From the NCBI RefSeq assembly GCF_001688725.2, contig NZ_CP015401.2, positions 3,852,001 through 3,916,000 of the forward strand: a stretch of 64,000 nucleotides of DNA, read 5' to 3'. The notes beneath the pieces are model-generated. The model made no database searches. It worked only from the letters and a program-made list of their open reading frames with translations, and was not told where the DNA came from. The position numbers and the translations under genes are program-made. Within the stretch, counting starts at the first letter, position 1, and the number at the start of each line of letters is the position of its first letter. Shown here one piece after another: positions 55,982 to 64,000 of the stretch. The DNA comes from Bacteroides caecimuris. Its GTDB lineage: Bacteria > Bacteroidota > Bacteroidia > Bacteroidales > Bacteroidaceae.

Positions 55982-57055
55982 TTAATAATGGAAATCGGGA
56001 TTATAGCGGTAACCCTTGCCCTCTTTCACAATCATGCGCTTGTTCACAAGAAACTTGTTAAGTGACACAAGAACATTGCGTCCACGCTCGTAGCCGATAC
56101 TCGCATAACCCTGTTTCAATGCCGCTATGACATTAGAATAGCCTTGTACCACCTGCTTGCCGAAACCGTTCTCCAACGCTTCCCGGTGTTGCTGTTCAGT
56201 CAGTTCCGTAAGCGGAAAATTCCTGTCCTGCTTAGGTTGTTGGAATACATAATCATCCACGATTTCGGGTAAAGCGTTGTCATTGATACGGAATGCGAAC
56301 GGGTCAAATTCCCGGTCACGTATGTGCATCGCCTTTACCTCGCTTATGTTGCCGTCCTGCTGGCTTTTCGTGATTTGCAGGACGGTTTCAGCCTTGTTGT
56401 TCAGTTCCGTACCGATATGCCCCCTTGTGTTGTCATCCCCCTTGTTCAAATGCAGTACGGTATGGATATGCAGGTTATATCCGCTTGACCAGCGCATCAA
56501 GAGGTTGATTAGGTCAGTCGATTCGCTGGGGCTGTTGATGTCATACATCAAGTCACGGATTCCGTCAATGATGAGCAACCCCACATCGGGCATATTTTCA
56601 AGCATATAACCGATAATCTGTTTCCGCTTGTCGGGTGTCTGCTCCCTTAGCACGATGAAAACAAAATCGTCCCTGTCCTTGTCGGTAGGCAGTCCGGCAA
56701 GCCGCAAAATACGCTCCATGACCTTGTGGCAATGGTATTTGCTCTGCTCGGTATCTACATAGAGGATTTTCCGTTTGTTCGGTGGCAGGTATGCCGAATA
56801 CTTCAGTACCTCGTCATTCTTCAACGCTGCCGCAACGATAGCGGAAATGTTGAATGTCTTTTTGCTCTTGGCTTTACCCGTGGATGCGCTGAAATTACCC
56901 AGCGTGCCAATGGTAGAGCCGTTCACCCAAAGTATTTCGGGCGGTACTTCGTAAGTGTCCGTCACCTTTAGATGAATGGTTTTCCAAAGGGCTGCGAAAT
57001 CCTCTTTCTGCATGGTGATGTCCTGCCCGGCTTCTGTCGCTTTTCTATTTTCCAT
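55982..57055 (-). CDS. RepA/DnaB-type AAA ATPase of the element
   Basis: The 357-residue protein has a RecA-like ATPase domain with Walker A-like NFSASTGKAKSKKTF (about 55-70), Walker B VGLLIIDGIRDL and the H-loop-like LHIHTVLHLNKGDDNTRGHIG. A small winged C-terminal region follows (VIAALKQGYASIGYERGRNVLVSLNKFLVNKRM). It is likely the helicase-loading or helicase protein for replicating the circular form. It lies upstream of the primase and 5 bp after the HTH protein. Confidence 0.78.
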   Translation of the reverse strand: MENRKATEAGQDITMQKEDFAALWKTIHLKVTDTYEVPPEILWVNGSTIGTLGNFSASTGKAKSKKTFNISAIVAAALKNDEVLKYSAYLPPNKRKILYVDTEQSKYHCHKVMERILRLAGLPTDKDRDDFVFIVLREQTPDKRKQIIGYMLENMPDVGLLIIDGIRDLMYDINSPSESTDLINLLMRWSSGYNLHIHTVLHLNKGDDNTRGHIGTELNNKAETVLQITKSQQDGNISEVKAMHIRDREFDPFAFRINDNALPEIVDDYVFQQPKQDRNFPLTELTEQQHREALENGFGKQVVQGYSNVIAALKQGYASIGYERGRNVLVSLNKFLVNKRMIVKEGKGYRYNPDFHY

Positions 57056-57060
57056 AGCCG

Positions 57061-57348
57061 TTATTTCTTTAGAGGACGGTTAAGGATATACTTCTGCGCT
57101 TCCTGCTCTATCTGCGCCTGCGTCTTGACCGGATTCTGACGCAACCATGCTTCCAACTCCGCTTTCTCAAAATAAAGCATTTTGCCCTGCGGCTTGTAAT
57201 GGGGTATCAAGTTACCCGAAGTCAGCTTGTACAGGTAACTTTTAGAAAGGTTCAAGAACTTGCTCGCTTCATCGAAGCTAAGCACGTTCTTTGAAAGGAA
57301 CAACATCTTTTCGAGTTCGGAAACTCTTAACTCTAAATTTTTTTCCAT
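57061..57348 (-). CDS. Helix-turn-helix (excisionase-like) protein
   Basis: The 95-residue protein has a short coiled N-terminus, then a winged HTH of the Xis/MerR type: VLSFDEASKFLNLSKSYLYKLTSGNLIPHYKPQGKMLYFEKAELEAWLRQN. It may assist excision or regulate the replication genes that follow on the same strand with 5-bp spacing. Confidence 0.8.
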   Translation of the reverse strand: MEKNLELRVSELEKMLFLSKNVLSFDEASKFLNLSKSYLYKLTSGNLIPHYKPQGKMLYFEKAELEAWLRQNPVKTQAQIEQEAQKYILNRPLKK

Positions 57349-58312
57349 ATTGTTTAGGAATTTAGGTGAAACAATATGAAGGTGCGCACCCTCGTTTTTT
57401 TGTTAACGAGGGCAAAGTTAAGAGCTTGAAAATGAAGTCTAATTGACCTTTGTTTGAGCGTTCAATCTATGCTCAACCTTTTTGCAGTTGTTTGATGTAT
57501 TTGTCTATGATTTCATATCCTTTCGGATAGATGTTTTTCGCTTGGTCTGTCGCACTCGACAGGTCAGTACGTGTAAGCGGTTCACCTTTTATCTTCTTCA
57601 ATATCAGCTTATTGTTTGCTATGACAGACTGCCATTCATAAACGATGTAATTATAACAGCTAAGTTGCATCATAAGATAGGCTAACAGACGGGTATTATT
57701 AACTTTCAATACCCCATTCAGTTTGCAGTTGAAAAAATCGGTAAGTATTTTGGCACTGACGGTAGTAGTAAACATATTCGCTTCATTCACACAGTCGGTC
57801 AGAAGTTTGATTTCATTAGCTTTCAACGTGGACTTGAAAGGATTGCTTTTGCCCACAATCTTGGTTGGATTAGTATCTGCACTTTCCTCTTTCTCTTTTG
57901 GCAAGGCTTGCTCTTGGATGGCAACCGCATCTGTATGGTAATTGCTTTCCTGTTCTTGCAGATAGCGCAAATATTTGGAAAGCACGACAAGATTAACGAT
58001 AATGGACAAATAAGGAAGCCGCCCATCATAACAGGACGGTTCATGCAAATATGCATCCATATCAAAATCAGAGCAGCGGAAACCGATATACTTTTTTCTT
58101 TCATCAGAATTCAAGTCCTCAAAATAACCGCTTTCCCACAAAAAATCGGGAATATCCATATCCAATACAATGTTACGCACGACACGGTATTTTTGTTGGA
58201 TGGCTACAATATTTTCAGTCACACGGAAAATTTCTTGCCGCAAATAATCCTTTAGCTGAGCTTGCGTCAAATATTCACGTTTTAAAAATAGTGCATCTAT
58301 TTTAGTTTTATA

Positions 58313-59340
58313 ACCTGTTGGTTGAATTAAATTAGAGAATATTTTATCTGCCCAATCGGACGATGATTAACGAAATTGACATATTGCATGAACGTCATTG
58401 CAGCGATTTTGCCTGCCATTCGGGTGAAAAGACCGCAGGATTGCTTTGCGTAGTTTCGTATCATCATAAGATTGTCGTTGAGTTGAGAAAATATCGTTTC
58501 GATACGTTTACGGAACCTCTTGTATGCCCATGTGGGCGGACGCCAGTTTTTCTGATTAAGCCGATATGGAACTTCAAGAGTGATATTTGCTGCCTCAAAG
58601 AGATTCTTCTGAATCTCAGCACTGAGATAGCCTTTGTCTCCAAGCATCATGCAATCATGATATTCCCAGCGTACGTCCTTGAGATAATGAAGGTCATGGA
58701 CGCTTGCGGCAGTCATGTCAAAGGAATGGATAACACCACGTATTCCGCAGACTGCATGGAGCTTATATCCATAGTAATGCAAGCCTTGCGAAGCGCAGTA
58801 TCCCCAGTCAGGAGCCGCATCGGGATTGTCTTGTCCCATGGTGCATCGTTTCGCCCGTGCGTTCTGGCATACCTTTACAGGTTTGGAATCAATGCAGAAC
58901 ACATCTTCGGATCCATCAATGGCTCCGGCTACATCCTTGCGGATTTCTTCTGCAAGTCGTGCTGTAAACTTACGTCGGGCATTGAACTGTCTCCGACTGA
59001 TCAGGTTTGGAAAATCCTCCTTACACTCATTATGCAATCGATGAAAAAGAAGATTCTCGCTGTCGAATCCGAAGGCTTCGGCGGTTATGCCGAGAGCAAT
59101 TACTTCGAGGTCCGAGAACTTGGGGACAACGCCACATCTTGGGACGTTTCCGAGTTCATTAACACGATTTCCAGCGAAATCCTTGCATATTCCGAGGATT
59201 CTGACGAAATTTGCTATGAAGTTGCGCATAAGCAGTGCAATAGTACTTAGTAGTTTGGTCACCACTAATTTACTAATAATCTGTGAATTGTGCAACTTTT
59301 TCATTTGTAGATATTTAAAACTTTAATTCAACCAACGAGT
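58313..59340. mobile_element. IS982-like insertion sequence, copy B
   Basis: 1028 bp with the same ends as copy A and a different 7-bp target duplication, TTTTATA (58306-58312 and 59341-59347). It is in the same orientation as copy A and appears identical to it. Confidence 0.93.
58327..59304 (-). CDS. IS982-like transposase (copy B)
   Basis: The 325-residue protein is identical to that at 46955, with the same catalytic D, D and E positions and the HYYGYKLHAVC segment. Identity at both strands' frames suggests very recent transposition within this strain or its ancestor. Confidence 0.85.
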   Translation of the reverse strand: MKKLHNSQIISKLVVTKLLSTIALLMRNFIANFVRILGICKDFAGNRVNELGNVPRCGVVPKFSDLEVIALGITAEAFGFDSENLLFHRLHNECKEDFPNLISRRQFNARRKFTARLAEEIRKDVAGAIDGSEDVFCIDSKPVKVCQNARAKRCTMGQDNPDAAPDWGYCASQGLHYYGYKLHAVCGIRGVIHSFDMTAASVHDLHYLKDVRWEYHDCMMLGDKGYLSAEIQKNLFEAANITLEVPYRLNQKNWRPPTWAYKRFRKRIETIFSQLNDNLMMIRNYAKQSCGLFTRMAGKIAAMTFMQYVNFVNHRPIGQIKYSLI

Positions 59341-59579
59341 TTTTATAGTCATGAGCTATACAACTATCTAATATCTTCTGTATTCCTCTGAAATTGGTTT
59401 CTATATGATTTTCCATAATCGTGTGCCTTTAAACGTTCTTACTACAAATATAAGGTAAGAATCTCACTTTTCCCGAAAACATCGGCAATAATAAGGAAGA
59501 AAAGACAGGATAAGAGTTAAGAAATTATAAAGATACAGGGAGAAAAATTATAAAAGTACACCTTTTCTTTGTATTCGTC

Positions 59580-59600
59580 ATTCAGTACACATTTAGTACG
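59580..59600. other. Candidate integrase arm-type site, right end
   Basis: ATTCAGTACACATTTAGTACG matches the left-end ATTCAGTACACTTTTAGTACAC with few changes, and lies 52 bp inside the right att-like core. Confidence 0.45.
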
Positions 59601-59614
59601 CCCTATAAAAGCAG

Positions 59615-59646
59615 AAAACCCTGACAATCAGGTGATTATCAGGGTT
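59615..59646 (-). terminator. Hairpin just downstream of tRNA-Leu
   Basis: AAAACCCTGA / TATCAGGGTT arms, 6 bp beyond the tRNA 3' end on the minus strand. It probably ends the tRNA transcript and is inside the integrated element. Confidence 0.65.
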
Positions 59647-59651
59647 TATTC

Positions 59652-59665
59652 GTACCCAGACCCGG
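59652..59665. other. Candidate right attachment site in the tRNA-Leu 3' end
   Basis: GTACCCAGACCCGG covers the last bases of the acceptor and T stem of tRNA-Leu and is a direct repeat of 42483-42496 (one mismatch). Confidence 0.5.
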
Positions 59666-59736
59666 GGTCGAACCGGGATGGAAGTGAATCCACTGGTGTT
59701 TGAGACCAGCGCGTCTACCGATTCCGCCATCTGGGC
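59653..59736 (-). tRNA. tRNA-Leu (CAA anticodon)
   Basis: An 84-nt class II tRNA: acceptor GCCCAGA/TCTGGGT (first pair G1-U72), D arm with GCGG and AATCGGTAGACGC, anticodon loop CTCAAAC (CAA), long variable arm, T arm CCCGG-TTCGACC-CCGGG, discriminator A. The terminal G-U pair may reflect that the integrated element supplies the last bases. The tRNA otherwise appears functional. Confidence 0.92.
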
Positions 59737-59762
59737 GCATACTTGATTTCTCAATTGCGGTG

Positions 59763-59792
59763 CAAAGATACAACATTATTTTGATTCCACAA
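59763..59792 (-). promoter_or_regulatory. Promoter of tRNA-Leu
   Basis: On the minus strand -7 TATCTTTG (plus 59763-59770) and TTG -33 (plus 59790-59792) with 19-bp spacing, 27 bp from the tRNA 5' end. Confidence 0.6.
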
Positions 59793-59900
59793 TAGTTTGG
59801 CAAAAAAAAGGAGAAAAAAATAATAAAACATGGCTTAAACACTTCTCTATTCAGAGAATAAACCGTACATTAGCAGAAACTTTAAAATAGAGTCACTGTC

Positions 59901-60983
59901 ATGACAAACAAGGATAATTATTGCGTGATTATGGGTGGCGGCATTGGCAGCCGCTTTTGGCCGTTCAGCCGCAAAACATTGCCCAAACAATTTTTAGATT
60001 TCTTCGGAACCGGTCGCTCACTCTTACAGCAGACTTTTGACCGCTTCCAAAAGGTTGTTCCAACAGAAAATATTCTTATCGTTACCAATGCAATGTATGC
60101 AGACTTAGTGAAGGAGCAGTTGCCGGAAGTGAGCGAAGATCAGATTTTACTGGAACCGGCTAGAAGAAATACCGCCCCATGTATCGCATGGGCTTCCTAT
60201 CATATCAGGGCACTGAATCCAAACGCCAATATCGTAGTCGCTCCCTCGGATCACCTGATTTTAAAAGAGGATGAATTTCTTGCCGCTATTGAAAAAGGAC
60301 TGGATTTTGTTTCACGCTCAGAGAAACTGCTGACATTAGGAATCAAGCCCAACCGCCCCGAAACCGGATACGGATATATACAAATCGACGAACCTGCTGG
60401 AGATAACTTCTACAAAGTAAAAACATTCACCGAAAAACCGGAACTGGAATTAGCCAAAGTATTTGTGGAGAGCGGAGAATTTTACTGGAACTCCGGATTG
60501 TTTATGTGGAATGTAAATTCTATCATTAAAGCAAACGAAGAATTACTACCGGAATTGGCTTCCAAGCTGGCACCGGGAAGAGATATTTATACTACTGACG
60601 AGGAAAAAGCATTTATTGAGGAAAATTTCCCTGCATGTCCCAATGTATCCATCGACATAGGCATCATGGAGAAAGCGAATAATGTATATGTATCTTTAGG
60701 AGATTTCGGCTGGTCTGACCTTGGAACATGGGGGTCGCTTTATGATTTGTCGGAAAGAGATTCGGAGGGTAATGTTACCCTGAAATGCCATTCACTTATC
60801 TATAATAGTAAGGATAATATGGTGGTGCTTCCGAAAGGAAAACTGGCGGTGATTGACGGACTGGAAGGATATTTGATAGCCGAATCGGACAACGTCCTGC
60901 TGATTTGCCGCAAAGACGAAGAACACGCCATCCGCAAATATGTAAATGATGCCCAAATACAATTGGGTGATGATTTTATTTAA
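59901..60983 (+). CDS. manC: Mannose-1-phosphate guanylyltransferase
   Basis: The 360-residue enzyme makes GDP-mannose from mannose-1-phosphate and GTP. The nucleotidyltransferase signature is GGGIGSRFWPFSRKTLPKQF at residues 12-31, with catalytic-domain motifs VAPSDHLI, NRPETGYGYI and the product-binding FTEKP and NSGLFMWN. The isomerase domain of bifunctional AlgA/ManC proteins is absent, so it is the short monofunctional form. GDP-mannose feeds polysaccharide and fucose synthesis. It stands alone between tRNA-Leu and the ligase gene. Confidence 0.94.
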   Translation: MTNKDNYCVIMGGGIGSRFWPFSRKTLPKQFLDFFGTGRSLLQQTFDRFQKVVPTENILIVTNAMYADLVKEQLPEVSEDQILLEPARRNTAPCIAWASYHIRALNPNANIVVAPSDHLILKEDEFLAAIEKGLDFVSRSEKLLTLGIKPNRPETGYGYIQIDEPAGDNFYKVKTFTEKPELELAKVFVESGEFYWNSGLFMWNVNSIIKANEELLPELASKLAPGRDIYTTDEEKAFIEENFPACPNVSIDIGIMEKANNVYVSLGDFGWSDLGTWGSLYDLSERDSEGNVTLKCHSLIYNSKDNMVVLPKGKLAVIDGLEGYLIAESDNVLLICRKDEEHAIRKYVNDAQIQLGDDFI

Positions 60984-61046
60984 TGGATTGAATCAAAGGC
61001 CGAGCGGAACAGCTCAAGCTCAGATTAAATAATCATACAAAAAGTA

Positions 61047-61100
61047 AACGGTGAACGCACTGCAAGCAATTATGCTGTTTGTTCACCGTTCTCTGTTTTT
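61047..61100 (+). terminator. Terminator after manC
   Basis: AACGGTGAAC / GTTCACCGTT arms with a 24-nt loop, followed by CTCTGTTTTT. Confidence 0.65.
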
Positions 61101-61147
61101 ATAATCGAATAAAACTTTGTGTATCTTAACTCCTCACTCGTATATGT

Positions 61148-62797
61148 TTAGATAATCTCTATCCCCTGCTCTTTGCAAAGTTGCAGCCCCAGGTCTTTCA
61201 GTCTGAACTTTTGAATCTTTCCACTGCCCGTCATCGGGAATTCGTTCACAAAGAAGATATATTTTGGTATTTTATAGCGGGATATTTTATTTCTACAGAA
61301 GTCGCGCACGTCCTCCGCCTGCATCGTCACACCTTCCTGCAAGATGATAAACGCCCCGACAGCCTCACCGTATTTTTTTGAAGGGATACCCGCTACCTGA
61401 ACATCTTTCACTCCGTCAAGTTTATAAAGGAACTCTTCGATTTCACGTGGATAAATATTTTCTCCACCGCGAATAATCATATCTTTGATTCGTCCGGTAA
61501 TCCGGTAGTTTCCATCTTCATCTTTTATACCCAGGTCGCCGGAATGCAGGAAGTTGTTGGCATCAAGCACCTCGGCGGTTGCTTCGGGATTCTTATAATA
61601 TCCCTTCATCGTGTTATAGCCACGATTGCACATCTCACCTTGTACGCCGACCGGACACTCCTCGCCTGTTTCCGGATCGAGCACCTTCACTTCCGTAAAT
61701 TCAAAATCACGACCTACCGTATTGCAACGTACATCGAACGGGTCGTCAATACGGGTGGCCGTCATACCCGGAGCAGCCTCTGTCAATCCGTAGACGCTGG
61801 TCACCTTCATATACATTTTCTCTTCTACCTGCTTCATCAGTTCGACAGGACACAGCGAACCTGCCATAATACCTGTACGAAGACAAGACATATCAAAGAG
61901 ATCGAACATCGGATGATGCAATTCGGCAATAAACATAGTCGGCACTCCGTAAAGAGCCGTACAACGTTCTTTATGAATAGAAGCCAACACAACCAACGGG
62001 TCAAAACGCTCAACCATCACTTGTGTACAACCATGGGTCAGACAGTTCATGGTAGCCAGTACAACTCCAAAACAATGGAACAACGGGACGCAACAGCAGA
62101 GTTTGTCATCCGCCGTAAACTTCATGTGCTCACCGGTCAGAAAACCGTTATTGGAAATATTATAATGCGTCAGCATCACTCCTTTCGGAAAACCGGTAGT
62201 CCCTGACGTATATTGCATATTTACCACATCATGGCAGCTAACCTTGCTCTTGAGTTTGTTCAAACGATCATCAGCCACATTATCCCCCAGCAACAGAATC
62301 TCAGCCGTGTTATACATTCCACGATGTTTTTCCTGCCCCACATACACTACATTCTTCATGTACGGAAAACGCTCACTCTTTAAATGTCCGCGTTCGCAAG
62401 TTTTCAACTCGGGCAGCATTGTGTAGGTCATCTGTACGAAGTCGCTGTCCTTCTCACCATTCACGATACAGAGAGTATGCATATCCGAGTTCTGGCAAAG
62501 ATATTCCAGTTCGGATTGCTTATAGTTCGTATTTACAGTAACATATACCGCCCCAATCTTGGCACAGGCATATAGCAATGTCAGCCAGTCGGGCACATTA
62601 GCAGCCCAGATACCGACATGCGTACCTCGCTCCACACCGATGGCGATAAGCCCTTTTGCCATATCATCCACACGACGATTAAACTGGCTCCAGGTAAAAC
62701 GGAGATTACGGTCGGAATATACAATATATTCTTTATCAGGAGTCTCTTCAGCCCAGTGTTCCAGCCACTGTCCCAAAGTACGGTCAAATAATTGCAT
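61148..62797 (-). CDS. AMP-forming acyl-CoA synthetase
   Basis: The 549-residue ANL-family ligase activates a carboxylic acid through an acyl-AMP. The P-loop reads [18 protein letters not shown], the A5-A7 region reads [12 protein letters not shown] and [21 protein letters not shown], the hinge is [20 protein letters not shown] and the catalytic lysine is in [12 protein letters not shown]. The substrate is probably a medium or long fatty acid, but the sequence does not settle it. It follows the XRE-cupin regulator by 63 bp on the same strand. Confidence 0.9.
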   Translation of the reverse strand: MQLFDRTLGQWLEHWAEETPDKEYIVYSDRNLRFTWSQFNRRVDDMAKGLIAIGVERGTHVGIWAANVPDWLTLLYACAKIGAVYVTVNTNYKQSELEYLCQNSDMHTLCIVNGEKDSDFVQMTYTMLPELKTCERGHLKSERFPYMKNVVYVGQEKHRGMYNTAEILLLGDNVADDRLNKLKSKVSCHDVVNMQYTSGTTGFPKGVMLTHYNISNNGFLTGEHMKFTADDKLCCCVPLFHCFGVVLATMNCLTHGCTQVMVERFDPLVVLASIHKERCTALYGVPTMFIAELHHPMFDLFDMSCLRTGIMAGSLCPVELMKQVEEKMYMKVTSVYGLTEAAPGMTATRIDDPFDVRCNTVGRDFEFTEVKVLDPETGEECPVGVQGEMCNRGYNTMKGYYKNPEATAEVLDANNFLHSGDLGIKDEDGNYRITGRIKDMIIRGGENIYPREIEEFLYKLDGVKDVQVAGIPSKKYGEAVGAFIILQEGVTMQAEDVRDFCRNKISRYKIPKYIFFVNEFPMTGSGKIQKFRLKDLGLQLCKEQGIEII

Positions 62798-62810
62798 GGA
62801 GTTCTTTCTA

Positions 62811-62859
62811 TACTTAATACTTAATACTTGATATTTAATACTTGATATTTAATACTTAA
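62811..62859. repeat. TACTTAA / TACTTGATATTTAA tandem repeat in the regulator-ligase gap
   Basis: Seven units in series: two TACTTAA, two 14-bp TACTTGATATTTAA units (each TACTTGA + TATTTAA) and a final TACTTAA. The gap is otherwise featureless. Confidence 0.75.
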
Positions 62860-62860
62860 C

Positions 62861-63436
62861 TCAAATCGGTGTGTAAATTACTGCCAGGATTTTTGCAGCC
62901 TGTCCCTCATAAGCATGTACATGATGAGGTACAATGGAATCATAATAAATGCTATCACCTTCTTCCAGCAGATAGGTATTTTTACCATAGCTGATTTCCA
63001 TGATACCTTCCATAACCATGATAAACTCCTCTCCTTCATGAGAAGAAAGCACGAAGTCAGTATCTTCTGTCGGCATCACATCAATTATAAACGGTTCCAT
63101 GTGACGGTCCGCCTTCGACTTGGACAGTGAATGATATTCCATGTGTTTGCGAGAATGAATCGCATTATTGGAAAAACTGATCGCATCCTTGGCTTCTTTC
63201 TTACGGCATACTACCGGTCCCACTTCATCCTGATCATCAAGGAAAGTACCCAAACGTACTCCCAACACACGCGCAATCTTAATCAGCGGTGCGAGAGAAG
63301 GTATATCAATGTTATTCTCAATACGTTCAACCTGTTCGATAGCCAATCCTGAACGTTGTGCCAACTCTTCTATGCTTATTGATTTATCTTCGCGGAGGGC
63401 TTTAATTTTCTCGCCAACAATCTTACTTGTATCCAT
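62861..63436 (-). CDS. XRE-family regulator with cupin domain
   Basis: The 191-residue protein has an N-terminal XRE helix-turn-helix (KIKALREDKSISIEELAQRSGLAIEQVERIENNI) and a C-terminal cupin barrel (MPTEDTDFVLSSHEGEEFIMVMEGIMEISYGKNTYLLEEGDSIYYDSIVPHHVHAYEGQ), with cupin residues H, E and H. Such proteins often regulate a neighbouring metabolic gene in response to a small ligand. It lies upstream of the acyl-CoA synthetase on the same strand and probably controls it. Confidence 0.9.
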   Translation of the reverse strand: MDTSKIVGEKIKALREDKSISIEELAQRSGLAIEQVERIENNIDIPSLAPLIKIARVLGVRLGTFLDDQDEVGPVVCRKKEAKDAISFSNNAIHSRKHMEYHSLSKSKADRHMEPFIIDVMPTEDTDFVLSSHEGEEFIMVMEGIMEISYGKNTYLLEEGDSIYYDSIVPHHVHAYEGQAAKILAVIYTPI

Positions 63437-63566
63437 TTTGAAAGCATTTTAGTTATCAAAGGTGATAAATTATAATAATTAAGCTGCAAAAATAGCAAAA
63501 TCTTTAGATGAATACAATTATAACCGAAGAAAATACGATTGTCAGGAAGAAAAAGAAGAAACTAAA

Positions 63567-63600
63567 AAAAGCCGCTCCTCTATCATGAGGAACGGCTTTA
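63567..63600 (-). terminator. Terminator after rpsO
   Basis: AAAAGCCGCTCCTC / GAGGAACGGCTTTA with a 6-nt loop and A/T flanks, 22 bp past the rpsO stop. Confidence 0.8.
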
Positions 63601-63621
63601 AATCTTTTCGCGGCAAGCAGA

Positions 63622-63891
63622 TTACTTACGCAAACCGAGCTCTTTAACAATAGCACGATATCTTTCGATATCTCTTGCTTTCAGGTAGTCGAGTAAGCGA
63701 CGACGCTTACCTACCAACATTGTTAACGCTCTTTCAGTACTATAATCTTTTCTGTTGAGCTTCATGTGCTCAGTCAGGTGAGAAATACGGTAGGAAAACA
63801 ATGCCACTTGGGCCTCAGCTGAGCCGGTGTCAGTGTTAGACTTTCCGTACTTTCCGAAGATTTCTTGCTTTTTAGCAGCGTCTAAATACAT
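63622..63891 (-). CDS. rpsO: 30S ribosomal protein S15
   Basis: S15 (89 residues) binds the 16S rRNA central domain. It shows KYGKSNTDTGSAEAQVALFSYRISHLTEHMKLNRKDYSTERAL and LVGKRRRLLDYLKARDIERY. The start is ATG 63891 (MYLDAAKKQEIF); an upstream non-ATG extension is not conserved. It has its own promoter and terminator. Confidence 0.97.
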   Translation of the reverse strand: MYLDAAKKQEIFGKYGKSNTDTGSAEAQVALFSYRISHLTEHMKLNRKDYSTERALTMLVGKRRRLLDYLKARDIERYRAIVKELGLRK

Positions 63892-63933
63892 AATTCTTAG
63901 AATTTTAATTGATAAATTATTCTTTTGAGCGTG

Positions 63934-63964
63934 CAAAGATAGGCATTATCCTTATATCACACAA
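63934..63964 (-). promoter_or_regulatory. Promoter of rpsO
   Basis: On the minus strand -7 TATCTTTG (plus 63934-63941) with a TTG -33 element (plus 63962-63964), 20-bp spacing, 42 bp from the start codon. Confidence 0.55.
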
Positions 63965-64000
63965 CGATTTACAAGAAAAAATTGCTATCATTGCACATAT

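Larger units (their letters stand above)
57473..59416 (-). pseudogene. Unknown 302-residue protein interrupted by IS982-like copy B
   Basis: After removal of the IS and one 7-bp duplication, a continuous frame runs from ATG 59416 (MENHIETNFRGIQKILDSC) through the joint (AHDYKTKIDALFLKREYL) to the stop at 57473. The downstream part reads LKDYLRQEIFRVTENIVAIQQKY, MDIPDFLWESGYFEDLNSDERKKYIGFRCSDFDM and a helical C-terminus (MQLSCYNYIVYEWQSVIANNKLILKK). No family is recognised. It is the last gene before the right end of the element, beside tRNA-Leu. The remaining 280-codon part has no good start and is probably inactive. Confidence 0.8.

Overview
The window looks like the chromosome of a gut Bacteroides (or close relative). 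The evidence is the ribosomal/RNA-polymerase order, Bacteroidetes-type promoters (-7 TAnnTTTG, -33 TTG), TonB/OmpA-style envelope proteins, PduO/AspA/DcuB genes close to those of gut Bacteroides, and Bacteroides-type mobilizable elements. All calls come from reading the sequence; no database search was run.

Region 1 (1-15,970, almost all minus strand) is housekeeping: rpsG (partial), rpsL, a DUF3467 protein, rpoC, rpoB, rplL, rplJ, rplA, rplK, nusG, secE, tRNA-Trp, tuf, four tRNAs (Thr, Gly, Tyr, Thr), hpf, a XerC/D-type recombinase and rpsU. This is the translation/transcription core, with RpoB and RpsL showing wild-type rifampicin and streptomycin target residues. Region 2 (16,000-35,650) is ordinary chromosome: an M24 aminopeptidase, a gamma-carbonic-anhydrase-like protein, waaA (Kdo transferase), gltX, a 7TM-HD phosphohydrolase, a low-molecular-weight phosphatase, priA, an outer-membrane barrel, an aspA-dcuB-asparaginase-porin locus in which aspA and the porin both carry large internal deletions, a DUF2795 protein, a PduO-type adenosyltransferase, a methyltransferase-like protein and a TonB-family protein. 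Several non-coding gaps hold structured repeats.

Region 3 (36,050-59,740) is accessory DNA beside a tRNA-Leu(CAA) gene. It starts with scars: a GH2 C-terminal piece, a broken IS66 transposase, a MobV-like gene, a Fic fragment and a truncated DUF1016 nuclease. These are followed by a Crp/Fnr regulator, a NUDIX gene, a HAD gene and a two-gene unknown pair (orfA/orfB). At 42,483 a sequence resembling the tRNA-Leu 3' end precedes a second, nearly complete mobilizable element. This carries an integrase, an intact DUF1016 nuclease, two Crp/Fnr regulators, envelope cargo (lipoprotein, secreted protein, large outer-membrane barrel, NGYI-repeat lipoprotein), a second orfA/orfB pair, a helix-turn-helix protein, mobilization genes with an oriT-like palindrome, a primase, a RepA-like ATPase, an excisionase-like protein and a terminal unknown gene. 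Two apparently identical IS982-like elements, with clean 7-bp target duplications, interrupt a GNAT gene and the terminal unknown gene. My main inference is that two related elements accreted in tandem at one tRNA-Leu. They share a frame (DUF1016 - Crp/Fnr - variable cargo - orfA/orfB) and differ in the cargo between.

Region 4 (59,740-64,000) returns to chromosome: tRNA-Leu, mannose-1-phosphate guanylyltransferase, an AMP-forming acyl-CoA ligase with an XRE-cupin regulator upstream, and rpsO.
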